A DNA stretch of 64,000 bases from Rickettsia endosymbiont of Cantharis rufa (GCF_964026445.1 NZ_OZ032150.1:248001-312000), one strand, 5' to 3'; positions 48,421 through 59,045 are shown, numbered from the stretch's first letter. Program-made: numbers and translations. The notes: generated by a model from the letters alone, not told the origin.

Positions 48421-49255
48421 GTATTTTATCGTTGTTATATTCCTGAAAGTAATGGGGATGTTCAGTATAGATAGAGCAGCAGATATTTGTAGTTTTATAG
48501 CTAGAAAAATCGGCATATTATTTGCTGCTAATAAAATTGCTAGAAGAAATATTAAAGCAGTATTCGGCGATATGTTTGATACCCAAAAAACCATAGATCA
48601 AACTTGGGATAATTTTGGCAGATTTATCGGCGAATGTGCGTATGTTAACAAAATGAGCGAAACAGAGTTAGAACATAGAGTCGAAATAATTGGGTTTGAA
48701 AATATAAAAAAGCTTGAAGGGCAACCTTTTTTATTATTTAGCGGTCATTTTGCTAATTGGGATATTGGTCTTAACCTTCTACATAAATCTTATCCAAAAT
48801 TCGCCGTGATTTATCGTAAAGCAAATAACCCATATGTTAATAAGTTAATTAATGAAAGCCGTGCTAGTGATAAATTAAGGCTTATACCGAAAGGTCCTGA
48901 CGGTAGCAGAGCTTTAGTTAGGGCTATCAAGGAACGTGAGGCTATTGCGATGCTTGTTGATCAAAAAATGAATGATGGAATTGAAGTGCCATTTTTAGGG
49001 CGCCCTGCTATGACTGCAAATGCCATCGCTAAACTTGCTTTACAGTATAAATATCCGATTATGCCTTGTCAAATTATCAGAACCAAAGGTAGCTATTTTA
49101 AAGTAATAGTTCACCCACAATTAAAGTTTGAGCAAAGCGGTGATAATAAAATCGATTGCTACAATATAATGCTTAATATTAACCAAATGCTAGGAGAATG
49201 GGTTAAGCAAAACCCTTCTCAATGGCTATGGTTTCACAATAGATGGAAGAAGTAA
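48383..49255 (+). CDS. lpxL: Lipid A late acyltransferase (LpxL/HtrB family)
   Basis: 290 residues. Transfers a secondary acyl chain to Kdo2-lipid A. The H-x4-D catalytic motif is in [11 protein letters not shown] (about residue 121), with an N-terminal membrane helix. [16 protein letters not shown] and WLWFHNRWK at the C-terminus are family signatures. It could be the lauroyl- or myristoyl-type paralog. It overlaps lpxK and ends at a type A repeat. Confidence 0.9.
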   Translation: MKKFLKKPRYLIEYFIVVIFLKVMGMFSIDRAADICSFIARKIGILFAANKIARRNIKAVFGDMFDTQKTIDQTWDNFGRFIGECAYVNKMSETELEHRVEIIGFENIKKLEGQPFLLFSGHFANWDIGLNLLHKSYPKFAVIYRKANNPYVNKLINESRASDKLRLIPKGPDGSRALVRAIKEREAIAMLVDQKMNDGIEVPFLGRPAMTANAIAKLALQYKYPIMPCQIIRTKGSYFKVIVHPQLKFEQSGDNKIDCYNIMLNINQMLGEWVKQNPSQWLWFHNRWKK

Positions 49256-49379
49256 TACTCGATGAACTTCAAAAATTGGCTACGTCATTCTACAAGTTAT
49301 GCGGTGCTCACGTATTAAGTATACGCTCCGCTCCTCGTCTTGTGAACCCCTTGCTCTTTTTGCAGTTGATCCTCGTATT
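49256..49379. repeat. RPE-like repeat (type A), copy 6
   Basis: TACTCGATGAACTTCAAAAATTGG to GCAGTTGATCCTCGTATTA, directly after the lpxL stop and before the convergent bcp 3' end. Confidence 0.75.
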
Positions 49380-49406
49380 ATCACTCTTTAATTTCACTTC
49401 GGAGTA

Positions 49407-49877
49407 TTAGTTTGTCATAGTACGTAATTTTTCAAGTACCCCTTGAGCGTGGTTTTTAGCATTTACCGAACGCCAAATATGTTTAACGATGCCGTCTTTA
49501 TCAAGTAAGAACGTAGCTCTGTCAATGCCCATATATTTTTTACCGAACATTGATTTTTCTATCCATACCCCTAATTGTTCGCATAAATTTGAATTTTCAT
49601 CAGACGCTAAATCAAATCCCAAGCCGTATCTTTCTTTAAATTTATCATGAGAATCAAGTTTATCTTTGGATACCCCGATAATTACCGTATTAAGTTTATC
49701 GAATTCCGGTTTTAGCCTGTTAAAATCTTGTGCTTCAAGAGTACATCCGGGCGTATCGTCTTTCGGATAAAAATATAATACTGCGAATCGCCCCTTTAAG
49801 TCCGATAGTTTAATAATTTTGTCTTTACCTATATGCAGCGAAAAATCAGGGGCTTTTTTCCCTATTTCTAATGTCAT
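49407..49877 (-). CDS. bcp: Peroxiredoxin Bcp/PrxQ
   Basis: 156 residues. Reduces hydroperoxides. The peroxidatic Cys is in DTPGCTLEAQDF. The resolving-Cys position (often 5 residues later) reads Asp/Phe, so this is a 1-Cys-like or alternate-resolving type; another Cys occurs in NLCEQLGVW. YFYPKDDTPGC and FLLDKDGIVKHIW are diagnostic. Confidence 0.92.
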   Translation of the reverse strand: MTLEIGKKAPDFSLHIGKDKIIKLSDLKGRFAVLYFYPKDDTPGCTLEAQDFNRLKPEFDKLNTVIIGVSKDKLDSHDKFKERYGLGFDLASDENSNLCEQLGVWIEKSMFGKKYMGIDRATFLLDKDGIVKHIWRSVNAKNHAQGVLEKLRTMTN

Positions 49878-50019
49878 GATATCCTCAAATTTATTTTATA
49901 CAATAACTATATATTAAATATGTACTTTTTAAAATTGCTTTTTATAATTATATTATTTATGATAGCGGTATATAATACTTAAGTTTAATTTTTATTAACT
50001 ATTTCAATAAAGAAGTTTT

Positions 50020-50304
50020 ATGAGAACTATAACTGAAGCACTTGAAGAATTACATAAAAACCTTAAGAATTCTGCTGAAATTATTACTGTCGACTTTAGT
50101 AAAAAATGTCATGAAGTAGCGGATAAATTATCTATCAAAATTAATGATTTAGAGAAATATGCTAAGGATAGTAAAGACCATTCTTTAGAAACTATAAAGG
50201 AGCAATACAAAAATTTAACGGAAGACTTGCAGGATTATCAAAAAATCAAGGATGATAAAGTAGAAGAATATAGACAAACTATTGTAAAAAACTTGATAAT
50301 TTAA
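50020..50304 (+). CDS. Helical protein related to its downstream neighbour (possibly truncated)
   Basis: 94 residues, charged and alpha-helical, no signal peptide. It shares a pattern with the protein at 50358: TITEALEELHKNLKN here and TITENLQELKDNLTN there. Near the C-terminus DYQKIKDDKVEEYRQTIVKN aligns with DYKKAGSEKQEKIRQQLVDK. Past the stop at 50302, shifting frame by one base gives DNLSKKIEQYN-like sequence (with a CAG-to-TAG change) matching the neighbour's tail. So the C-terminus is probably trimmed by a frameshift. Function not recognised. Confidence 0.6.
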   Translation: MRTITEALEELHKNLKNSAEIITVDFSKKCHEVADKLSIKINDLEKYAKDSKDHSLETIKEQYKNLTEDLQDYQKIKDDKVEEYRQTIVKNLII

Positions 50305-50357
50305 GTAAAAAAATTGAATAGTATAACAATAAACACAAACATTAATTGGAGAATATA

Positions 50358-50819
50358 ATGAAAAAAATCTTAGTAACATTAGGGGCTACCGCTACTTTAT
50401 TATTAACACTTAGCATTTTTGCAGATTCGCCTACCAAGGACGAAACACAAGCAAATAAAGTGCAAACTGAAGAAGTAGCTACAAGCAGTACAAAAACAAT
50501 TACAGAGAATTTACAGGAATTAAAAGACAATTTAACAAACCTAGCACAAACTGGAGCTGGTAAATTTAATCAGACCTTAAGCAATACATATGATCAGATA
50601 GCACAAAGCGTTGCAGAAATAAAAGAAAATATGAAAGATCAAAAAGATAAAAAAGGTAAAGCACTACAAAAATCTACAGATGATATAAAAGCGAAAATAG
50701 AAGATTATAAGAAAGCTGGAAGTGAAAAGCAAGAAAAAATACGTCAGCAGCTTGTTGATAAATTAGAAGATCTAAATAAAAATATTAATGAATATAATAA
50801 AGAAAAAGCAAATCCATGA
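50358..50819 (+). CDS. Secreted helical protein of unknown function
   Basis: 153 residues from ATG 50358, preceded by GGAG at about 50347. An earlier TTG at 50346 is possible but less likely. A signal peptide is clear (KKILVTLGATATLLLTLSIF then ADS). The mature part is highly charged and helical, with periodic Lys/Glu (KEKANP at the C-terminus), suggesting an elongated coiled-coil periplasmic or surface protein. A non-secreted relative lies just upstream. Not recognised. Confidence 0.65.
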   Translation: MKKILVTLGATATLLLTLSIFADSPTKDETQANKVQTEEVATSSTKTITENLQELKDNLTNLAQTGAGKFNQTLSNTYDQIAQSVAEIKENMKDQKDKKGKALQKSTDDIKAKIEDYKKAGSEKQEKIRQQLVDKLEDLNKNINEYNKEKANP

Positions 50820-50848
50820 TTTTATTTAGTGGGTTTTGGTTCTTCCAT

Positions 50849-50926
50849 TGTCACCCCGCGGCTTGACCACGAGGTCCAACTTTTTTTAATTTTTTCTGGA
50901 TACCGTGGTCAAGCCACGGTATCACA
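50849..50926. repeat. Dispersed palindromic repeat (type D)
   Basis: TGTCACCCCGCGGCTTGACC at left, and ACCGTGGTCAAGCCACGGT at right with TATCACA. It lies just upstream of the HU/IHF gene. Confidence 0.7.
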
Positions 50927-50949
50927 TCATTAAAAAATCGGTATTATTT

Positions 50950-51240
50950 ATGACTATTACCAAAGAAAAAATTGCATCTATGTTAAGCTCCAAATTGGGT
51001 TTTTCAAATAATTTATGTGAGGAAATAGTTAATACGGTTTTTTCTAACATTTTAGAAACAGCAAAAGAGCAAAAATTAACTTTAAGAAATTTCGGTAGTT
51101 TTGAGGTTAAACAAAAAAATCCACGTCTTGGAATAAATTTTCATACTAAATCTCCGGTAATTATAGAATCAAAAAAGAATTTACGTTTTGCTCCTTCTTC
51201 CAAATTAAAGGCCCTAGTCAATGAATATGACAAACAATAA
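50950..51240 (+). CDS. ihfA: HU/IHF-family DNA-bending protein
   Basis: 96 residues from ATG 50950. An upstream in-frame extension (from 50905) lies in a repeat and is not native. The N-terminal helices are followed by [19 protein letters not shown] and the DNA-binding arm ([20 protein letters not shown]). IHF versus HU is not fully decidable from sequence. Overlap with a MerR-type gene, as in the ihfA-merR order of many alphaproteobacteria, favours IHF-alpha. Confidence 0.75.
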   Translation: MTITKEKIASMLSSKLGFSNNLCEEIVNTVFSNILETAKEQKLTLRNFGSFEVKQKNPRLGINFHTKSPVIIESKKNLRFAPSSKLKALVNEYDKQ

Positions 51241-51592
51241 ATCAATAGGCCTAACAAAAAAATATTATTTTGCTAGTGAAGTAATTGAACGTTTAAATAT
51301 TGCTTCACATCAATTAAGATATCTCGAAACAAAAATCCCTGGTTTATCTAACTATAAAATAAATAATAGGAAATATTATACTGCTAATGATATTGAGCTA
51401 CTTCAAAAATCTTTGTCTATAAGCCAAGGAGCGAAGCGTATAGAAGCACGTGAGCATACGACGACTTACAAAGACATTGCAGCCAATTTTGAGGGTTCAT
51501 CGAGTAGAATCGATATATTACTTACCAACTTCCATAATTTATCTCTTCAAATAAAAAAAATTCTTGCCGTTTCCTCAATGACTTGCGTATAG
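51221..51592 (+). CDS. MerR-family HTH regulator with RPE-like insertion
   Basis: 123 residues. The MerR HTH is seen as [20 protein letters not shown], then [19 protein letters not shown], and continues to DIELLQKSL. Residues about 68-95 ([20 protein letters not shown]) have no counterpart in MerR proteins and resemble a palindromic-element peptide. It overlaps ihfA by 20 bp. The C-terminal dimerisation helix is short. The ligand is unknown. Confidence 0.75.
   Translation: MNMTNNKSIGLTKKYYFASEVIERLNIASHQLRYLETKIPGLSNYKINNRKYYTANDIELLQKSLSISQGAKRIEAREHTTTYKDIAANFEGSSSRIDILLTNFHNLSLQIKKILAVSSMTCV
51417..51508 (+). repeat. RPE-like insert in the merR-type gene
   Basis: Begins CTATAAGCCAAGGAGCGAAGC and ends within ACTTACAAAGACATTGC. 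It shares GGAGCGAAGC with type C elements. It is in frame with the host gene. The exact borders are uncertain. Confidence 0.55.
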
Positions 51593-51597
51593 TATTC

Positions 51598-51706
51598 GCT
51601 ATAGTAAATTGATTTGAACGAAGTAGCACGTTATTCACCCTTTCGCTTATTATTATAGGCTCTACCTTCACGACTGTCCCCAAATTCAAATGAATTCACT
51701 ATATAT
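51598..51706. repeat. RPE-like repeat (type C), copy after merR
   Basis: GCTATAGTAAATTGATTTGAA to CAAATGAATTCACTATATATC, with complementary ends and the TTATTATTATAGGC block shared with 23152-23259. It separates merR from nagZ. Confidence 0.7.
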
Positions 51707-51726
51707 CGTATTAAAAGGAGTATATT

Positions 51727-52668
51727 ATGACAATAAGACAAACGGCAAAGCCTGTAATCGTAGGTATATACGGTTCTGCATTAACTGATGCTGAAAGAGA
51801 ATTATTTAAAGAGCATAATCCTTTAGGTGTAATTTTGTTCCGTCGTAATATTAAAAAACATGCTAACGGTGAGCAGGATAAAGAAGCGCTTAAAACCCTT
51901 ATTGCTGATATAAAAGAAGTATCAGGTGAAAATACTATCATCTCTATAGATCAAGAAGGGGGGAGGGTAAGAAGACTTATTGAACCGACTTTTTATAAAG
52001 CTCCGGCTGCCCAAACTTTTACTAATCCCCAAGAATGTAAGCAAAATTATAGCAAGATAGCGAAAGAGTTAAGAGAAGTAGGTATTAATCTAGATTTTGC
52101 TCCAGTAGCGGATTTGATTCACGAAGGAGCAGACAATATAGCTGGAGATAGAAGTTTCGGTTCAGAGCCTGAAGTAGTCGTGCCTCTATGTTTAGCTGCT
52201 ATAAACGGCTTGCAAGAAGAGAAAGTCGGGGCTTGTATCAAACATATTCCGGGTCATGGTAGAGCTAAAGTAGATAGCCATATAGAGTTACCCATTGTTG
52301 ATACTAGCTTAAAAGAACTAGAGGATACAGACTTTAAAGTATTTAAGGAGCTGGCGAAACATGATAATATTAAGCTTGCTATGACGGCGCATATAATTTA
52401 CAAAGCTCTTGACCCTCATAACCCTGCGACTCTATCCAAAATAGTTATCGATTATATTAAAAATAATATTGGTTTTAAAGGGCTTATTATTTCCGATGCA
52501 ATAGATATGAAAGCTTTAAGCGGTAGTATGGTAGATATTACCAAACGAGTTTTAGATGCAGGAGTAGATATAGTGCTTGAATGTACCGGAGAATTTGACA
52601 AAATGTCTGAAGTTTTAGATAGTGTTTCAGAAGGTTCTATAGATAAATTTTCTGACCTGTTTGCGTAA
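51727..52668 (+). CDS. nagZ: Beta-N-acetylhexosaminidase NagZ-like (GH3)
   Basis: 313 residues, GH3 fold. Removes GlcNAc from peptidoglycan fragments in cell-wall recycling. SIDQEGGRVRRL near the N-terminus, KHIPGHGRAKVDSH (the His-Asp acid/base loop, about residues 173-188), and SDAIDMKAL with the nucleophile Asp near residue 259. The region around 290-310 is short relative to E. coli NagZ (341), but the core is intact. Confidence 0.9.
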   Translation: MTIRQTAKPVIVGIYGSALTDAERELFKEHNPLGVILFRRNIKKHANGEQDKEALKTLIADIKEVSGENTIISIDQEGGRVRRLIEPTFYKAPAAQTFTNPQECKQNYSKIAKELREVGINLDFAPVADLIHEGADNIAGDRSFGSEPEVVVPLCLAAINGLQEEKVGACIKHIPGHGRAKVDSHIELPIVDTSLKELEDTDFKVFKELAKHDNIKLAMTAHIIYKALDPHNPATLSKIVIDYIKNNIGFKGLIISDAIDMKALSGSMVDITKRVLDAGVDIVLECTGEFDKMSEVLDSVSEGSIDKFSDLFA

Positions 52669-52684
52669 TGCTGTGTTCATTTAA

Positions 52685-52763
52685 TGTCATACCGCGGCTT
52701 GACCGCGGTATCCTAAGGCGCAGTCTATGATGCAAGATCCCGTGATCAAGTCACGGGATGACA
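52685..52763. repeat. Dispersed palindromic repeat (type D)
   Basis: TGTCATACCGCGGCTTGACC...GCGGTATCC and GATCCCGTGATCAAGTCACGGGATGACA. Beyond it 52764-52975 is AT-rich with no gene seen. Confidence 0.75.
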
Positions 52764-52980
52764 ACAGAACTACATTAATCTAAGTTAAAATTAATTAAAC
52801 AATTACATTGAAAAAATTTATTTTTACTATTAATCTGTTTTTTAATTTTTAGTTAAAGAATTAATTTTATAAATTACTTGAATAGTATTATGAACAGTCT
52901 TGTAGATTCAAGTTCTAAAAGCTATAGGTAATATTTACTAAAAATAGAGATATGTAGAATTTTAGGTAGCAGGAGGGGGT

Positions 52981-53586
52981 TTGATTTGTGATATTATTAA
53001 TCTGCTTAAAGAAGATTTAAATAAAGCAGAGATAGAAAATGAGATATATATGCGTCTTAAAGAACCATACTCTGTTTTAAAAAAGATGAAAAGGAAAGAA
53101 GTGCCGATTGATGCGCTGAAAGACTTAATTGCATGTAGGGTTATAGTAAAATCTAAAGGCCTATGCTACAATGCTTTGGACGTGGTTAAGAATTCTCCGC
53201 ATTTAGCTTTGCTATACACCAAGGATTATATCAATAGACCAAAAAGCAACGGCTATCAGTCTCTCCATAATATAATGCAGCTTTTACACTCTAAACGTAA
53301 TTTTGAAATACAAATAAGAAGTGAGGATATGCACAAAGATGCCGAGCTTGGTAGAGCGGCTCATTTAAATTACAAAGAAGAACAAGATCGTCACTTGAAA
53401 AAAGTTTTTGACGTTACTAACGACACGGTACTTTCTAAAGCGCGTCAAATGGTGAAACAATTTGAAGGATTAGAAGAGCAAATTGTAGAATACGAAAAAG
53501 AAATTATACGTATTTGGCATACCAAATATGATGAAATGCTAAAATGGGAAAATGCAGCTGAAATGCTAATATTTAATGAAAAGTAG
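52981..53586 (+). CDS. RelA/SpoT-type (p)ppGpp synthetase-domain fragment
   Basis: 201 residues with a TTG start preceded by an AGGAGG-like stretch (GCAGGAGGGGG). It keeps the synthetase domain: PYSVLKKMKRK, LKDLIACRVIV, DYINRPKSNGYQSLH and EIQIRSEDMHKDAELGRAAH. The N-terminal hydrolase domain and C-terminal TGS/ACT domains of full SpoT are absent. Rickettsiae often carry several split spoT-like genes. Whether this piece makes (p)ppGpp is unknown. It is open and could be a small alarmone synthetase or a relic. Confidence 0.75.
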   Translation: MICDIINLLKEDLNKAEIENEIYMRLKEPYSVLKKMKRKEVPIDALKDLIACRVIVKSKGLCYNALDVVKNSPHLALLYTKDYINRPKSNGYQSLHNIMQLLHSKRNFEIQIRSEDMHKDAELGRAAHLNYKEEQDRHLKKVFDVTNDTVLSKARQMVKQFEGLEEQIVEYEKEIIRIWHTKYDEMLKWENAAEMLIFNEK

Positions 53587-53601
53587 GGGGGTGCAAGTCT
53601 C

Positions 53602-53734
53602 GTCATTGCGAGCAGGCATTGTCAGTGTGGATCGGTTTTCTTCCGTCACTGCGAGGAACGAAGCGACGTGGCAATCTTGTCAAACATCCTGAGATTGCTT
53701 CGTCAATTACTTCGTAATTTTCCTCGTAATGACG
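53602..53734. repeat. Dispersed repeat (type E), longer copy
   Basis: CGTCATTGCGAGCAGGCATTGTC, then a nested unit with GGCAATCTTGTCAAACATCCTGAGA and GTAATTTTCCTCGTAATGACG. It occupies the region before ompB. Confidence 0.7.
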
Positions 53735-53895
53735 ATCTGTATGTCACGACATAACGCTATTATGGCAAAAAATATAACATTTATTAAAACTTTATAAAAA
53801 AACTACGGCGAAGCTTGTAATTATATACTATATTATAGTACGCTCAGCCCGTAGTTTAGAAACTATTAAAACAAATTTTAGGTTAATTCCCTTAT

Positions 53896-53923
53896 CGAAT
53901 ATAGGATATCCTACCTATATTCG
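53896..53923. promoter_or_regulatory. Inverted repeat in the ompB 5' region
   Basis: CGAATATAGG and CCTATATTCG flank an 8-base centre, 59 bp before the former ompB start. It lies in the ompB leader or promoter region and could be an operator or leader hairpin. Other bases in 53735-53981 show no gene. Confidence 0.45.
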
Positions 53924-53981
53924 ATTGTGATTGTTTTGATGCTAAGTACTAAATATTTTAACTTCAATATAGGAAAAAAAT

Positions 53982-56900
53982 ATAGCTCAAAAACCAAATT
54001 TTCTAAAAAAATTAATTTCTGCAGAATTGGTGACTGCTTCTACAGCTACCATAGTAGCTGGTTTTGCAGGCTCAACTATGGGTGCTAACCAAAATATTGG
54101 TGCAAACGTTGATTTAGAGCAAGCCGGTGTTCCTGGAATAGTAACAGGTGATTCCTTAACTTACGTTGTGCAAACAGGTGGTCCTTTCACTGCTACTGGA
54201 GGAAATGATAACGCTGCTAACCCTACTGTGCCTTTCGGTGCGATTAGCGTGCTACAAAACGGTGTTTTTGCAGTTAACGGTGCAGATATAACTATCGGAT
54301 CTGTTTCTGGTGCAGCAGGTCAATTATTAACAATCAATCTTGCTTCAGGAAACACCTTAACTTTAAACGGCGTTCCCGGAGTTGCCGCTTTCCCTGTAAA
54401 TACTTACACTAACGTCGGACCTGTTAATTTTGCAGATGATGCTGCTGTATTCAAAGTTAGCCTTGCCGCTAACGGTGCAGACGGTACTAAAACAGCTATT
54501 TTCGGTAATACTGCTGCTTTCAACGGCGCTGCTCCAGGTCAAGGTGTAATTAACATTGGTGCTAACAATATAGCTATATTTAATGGTACAATCGGTAATA
54601 CTAACGGTATACAAGGAATCGTATTAGCTGCAAATGCTCAGGCTACTCTAAATGCAAATACTAAGTTAGATGGTGCTGTTGGAGCGGATGGTATTGCTTT
54701 AGGTAATGCTACGATATTAAATGTTGCTGATGGAGTTAATATAACCGGTATTACTGCTAACGCTAATATCTCTATTGATGGTGCAACAGTTAATAACGGT
54801 ACGGTAAATTTCTGAGGTGATTCTACCGTTAGTACAGACATAGGTGCTAACAAGTCTGTAGCTGCAGTTAATGTTAACGGTGAGTTAACATTCCAAGGTG
54901 GGAACGATGGTAATGATAGTACATTTGCTGCTAAAGCTATTAATTTAACTAGCGCTGATTCTTTAATCAAATTTACTACACAAAATCATGTTGTAACAGG
55001 TGACATACTTAATACTAGCGGGACTAATAACCAAGGCGGTTTCAGTGTTAACGGTGGTGATGTAGAAGTTACCGGTAATATCGGTGCTGACGGCAATAGT
55101 TTAGCTACAATTAATTTTGAAACAGATAATGGTTTAACAATACATAAAGCAGCTGCAAATGCCACGAATGCTCTTTTTGTTCAAAATGTAAATACAGATA
55201 CAGCTAATAAAGGTACATTAGAATTACATGGTAAAACTTACGCTATTAACGGTAATATCGGCGGAAATAACGCTTTAAAATTAGTTATTTTAGCAGATGA
55301 TGATAATGGTGCTGCTACAAACTTTACCTTAAAGCAAGGTGACTCAATTAAGGCTCAAAATATATCTTTAGCTAAAGCACAAGATAACACTCTCGCCTTA
55401 GAAGAGGGTACAACCGTAACCGGTGATATCGTAAATACAAAGGGAGTAGGTAACGGTACAATCGCTTTAACCGGTAATGCAACTATTAACGGTGGTATAG
55501 GTGTTGATATTGCTGCTGGCGGTAATGTCGGTAAAGCTATCAAAAATATTACTTTAGGCGGTAACAACTTAGCTTACGGTGGGAAATGCTATTAATGTTG
55601 AGAGTGCTCTTAATAACGGCATTAATTTTAAAGCTAATGAGATATTATCTTTAACTAACACTACGGGTGCTATAACAATTACTTCTGATATATTAGCAGG
55701 TGCCGATAAACAAGGTATAATAGATGCAAGTGCCGTAACAAATAACCAAACTTTAGCAATTGCAGGTAAAATTGGTATTGTTGATATTGTAAATAACCCA
55801 TCTACAAATAATAAATCTTTTGGACAATTAAATGTCGGTTCAAGTAAAACAATTTTAAATAGTGGTGATGCTGCTATTGCTGAGTTAGTTATTGGAAATA
55901 ACGGTTCAGTACAACTTGGTCACGATCATTATTTAATAGCTAAAACTACTAATGCCGCCGGCCAAGGTAAAATAATAGTTGCTGCTAATACTGGTGCGGG
56001 CGATACCACTCTTATAGCAGATACAAATTTAGGTAGTGTTGCAGCTCCACTTTCTGAAGTGAACTTTGCTGCACCTGTAGTTAATGCGGATATTCAATTA
56101 ATTTTCAGTAAAAATGTTAATTTACATGCCAATAACATCACTACTACCAATCCTAACACAGGTTCTGTTGTCTTTGATGTCGGTGGAACAAATATAGTAA
56201 GCGGTACAGTCGGCGGTCAGCAAGGTAATAAGTTTAATACTGTAGCATTAAATAACGGTACTACGGCTAAGTTCTCAGGTAACGCAATATTTAACGGTGA
56301 AACTACAATTGAAGCTACTTCAACCTTACAAATCGGCGGTAACTATACTACAGATAATATCGCATCTGTCGATAATACCGGTATAGTACAATTCGTTAAC
56401 GCTGATGATATTACCGTAACATTAAACAAACAAGCTGCACCTGTGAATGCTTTAGCGCAAATAACAGTTTCCGGTTCTGGTAACGTAACATTTAATGAAA
56501 CCGGTAATGCAGGTAATGATCATGGTGTTGAAATTGATACAATTGTTTTTACAGAGGCAAGTTTAGATTCGGCTATATTTTTACCTAGTGGTATTCCAAT
56601 CAACGATGCAGGCAACACAATTCCTTTAACAATTACAAGTAAAGTTGGTAATGGTCCGGTGAATGGTAGATTTGTTGCTCCTGCTGTAGTAGTATCAGGG
56701 GTTGATAGTACAATCGCTAACGGTCAAGTCATCAGTGATGAGGATAATATCGTAGGCCTAGGTCTTGAAAGCGATAATGGCATAATCGCTAATGCTACTA
56801 CATTATACGCAGGTATCGCTAGTGTAAACAATAATCAAGGTACTGTGACTCTTAGCGATGGTGTTCCTAATACCCCTGGTACAATTTACGGTTTAGGTAT

Positions 56901-58917
56901 TGGTAACGGTACACCAAAGTTAAAGCAAGTAACGTTTACTACAGACTATAACAACTTAGGTAATATTATTGCAACTAACGCAATAATTAAGGACGGTTTA
57001 ACTGTTACTACAGGTGGTATAGCCGGAAAAGATTTTGACGGTACGATCACTCTTGGAAGTGCTAACGGTAACTCTAACGTAAGGTTTGTTGACGGTACAA
57101 ATTCTACTTCTACAAGTACAGTCGCTACTGTTAAAGCTAATAACAGTACTGTAACTTACTTAGGTAGCGCATCTGTCGGTAATATAGGGGCTGCTAATAC
57201 TCTTGTAGCTTCCGTGCAGTTTACGGGTCCTGCCAGTTCATTAGAAAAATTACTAGGAAATATATATTCTACAACAACCAATTTTGGTAATGTTGACTTA
57301 AATGTTACAGGATCGAAGGTAATTTTAGGTGGAGGCACAACTGCTATTAACGGTAATATTAACCTTGTAACAAATACCTTAGCATTTGAAAGCGATACTT
57401 CAACATGGGGAGGCAATGCTTCTCTTACTACTGACTTAACAGTATCAAACGGTAATATAGGTCATATCGTTATTGCGGAAAGTGCTCAAGTTAATGCAAC
57501 AACTATAGGAGCAACAACCATTAACGTACAAGATAGTGCCAATGCAAATTTCAGTGGTACACAAACTTATACTTTAATCCAAGGTGGTGCTAGATTTAAC
57601 GGTACTTTAGGTGATCCTAAGTTTAACGTAACTGGAAGTAATATTTTTGTAAAATACGGATTAATACGTGACGCTAATCAAGATTACGTGTTGACACGTA
57701 CTAACGATGCGACAAACGTAGTTACAACAGCTATCGGAAGTTGCCAATTTGCAGGTGCGGCTGGTATAGGTCAGAACGTTGCGACATTCTTAAGTGCAAC
57801 TAACACTGCAGCATATAACAATATGCTTTTAGCTAAAAACACTGCTGATGCAGCTAACTTTGTTGGAGCTATTACTACCGATACAAGTGCAGCTGTAACT
57901 AATGCGCAATTAGATGTAGCTAAAGATATCCAAGCTCACCTTGGTAACAGAGTAAATGCTGTTAGATATCTAGGTACTCCTGAAACTGTTGAAATGGCTG
58001 GGCCTGAAGCTGGAGCAGTTGCATCGGTTGCTGCCGGTGATGAAGCTGTTGACAATGTAGCTTACGGTATATGGGCAAAAACTTTCTACACTGATGCACA
58101 TCAAAGTAAAAAAGGCGGTGTAGCTGGTTATAAAGCTAAAACCACCGGTGTCGTAATCGGTCTAGATACGCTAGCTAACGATAACTTAATGATCGGTGCT
58201 GCTATTGGTATCACTAAAACTGATATTAAACACCAAGATCATAAGAAAGGTGATAAAACCGACGTCAACGGTTTCTCATTCTCTCTATATGGTGCACAGC
58301 AGTTTGTTGAGAATTTCTTTGCTCAAGGTAGTGCAATATTTAGCTTAAACCAAGTGAAGAACAAAAGTCAGCATTATTTCTTCGATGCTAACGGAAATAT
58401 GATCAAGCAAATCGCTGCTGGTAATTACGATAACATGACATTCGGCGGTAACTTAACAGTTGGTTATGATTACAATGCAATGGAAGGTTTATTAGTAACT
58501 CCAATGGCAGGGCTTAGTTACTTAAAGTCATCTGACGAAAACTACAAAGAAACCGGTTCAACAGTTGCAAACAGGCAAGTTAACAGCAAGTTTAGCAATA
58601 GAACCGATTTAATAGTCGGTGCTAGAGTAATGGGTGGTACTATGAACTTTAGTGATCTTGCGGTATATCCGGAAGCTCATGCTTTTGTGGTTCACAAAGT
58701 AAATGGTAGATTATCTAAAACTCAATCTCAGTTAGACGGACAAGTTACTCCGTTCATCAGCCAACCTGATAGAACTTCTAAAACATCTTATAATTTAGGT
58801 TTAAGTGCAAGCATAAGACCTGATGCTAAGATGGAATACGGAATAGGTTACGATGCTCAGATTGCAAGTAAATATACTGCACATCAAGGTATTCTAAAAG
58901 TCCGTGTAAACTTCTAA
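53982..58917 (+). pseudogene. ompB: Outer-membrane protein B (OmpB/Sca5), multiply disrupted
   Basis: OmpB is the main surface autotransporter and S-layer protein, used in adhesion. The expected N-terminus (AQKPNFLKKLISA...TASTATIVAGFAG) is present from 53982, but the start codon reads ATA instead of ATG and the SAG of the signal is SAE. A TGA at 54813-54815 (Trp position, NF*GDSTV) and an extra G at about 55581-55583 (GGTGGGAAA) break the passenger. From 55579 to 58917 an open frame encodes the passenger remainder and the C-terminal beta-barrel (AYGIWAKTFY... to KVRVNF). A GTG at 54027 begins the first open stretch but lies inside the signal peptide. Confidence 0.9.
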
Positions 58918-58957
58918 TCGCCCCCGATTAGCAAGTTTATAAATTTCTCAAGAAAAA

Positions 58958-58994
58958 AGCCCTCTTTGAAAAAAAGAGGGCTTTTTTTATTCTA
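58958..58994 (+). terminator. Rho-independent terminator after ompB
   Basis: AAAGCCCTCTTTG...AAAGAGGGCTTTTTTTATT: a GC-rich 9-12-bp stem followed by seven T, 41 bp after the ompB stop. Among the clearest terminators in the window. Confidence 0.9.
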
Positions 58995-59045
58995 TATTCC
59001 AATTTTCGTTTATTTTCGTAGGTGTTGCCGTTGTGTGCACTTTAC

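Noticed and set aside
54027..54815. Separate small surface protein starting at GTG 54027
   Set aside because: The GTG lies inside the OmpB signal peptide; it is simply the first open part of the damaged gene.
55560..55600. Programmed frameshift in ompB
   Set aside because: No slippery heptamer or downstream structure evident, and the gene also lacks a start codon and has a nonsense codon.
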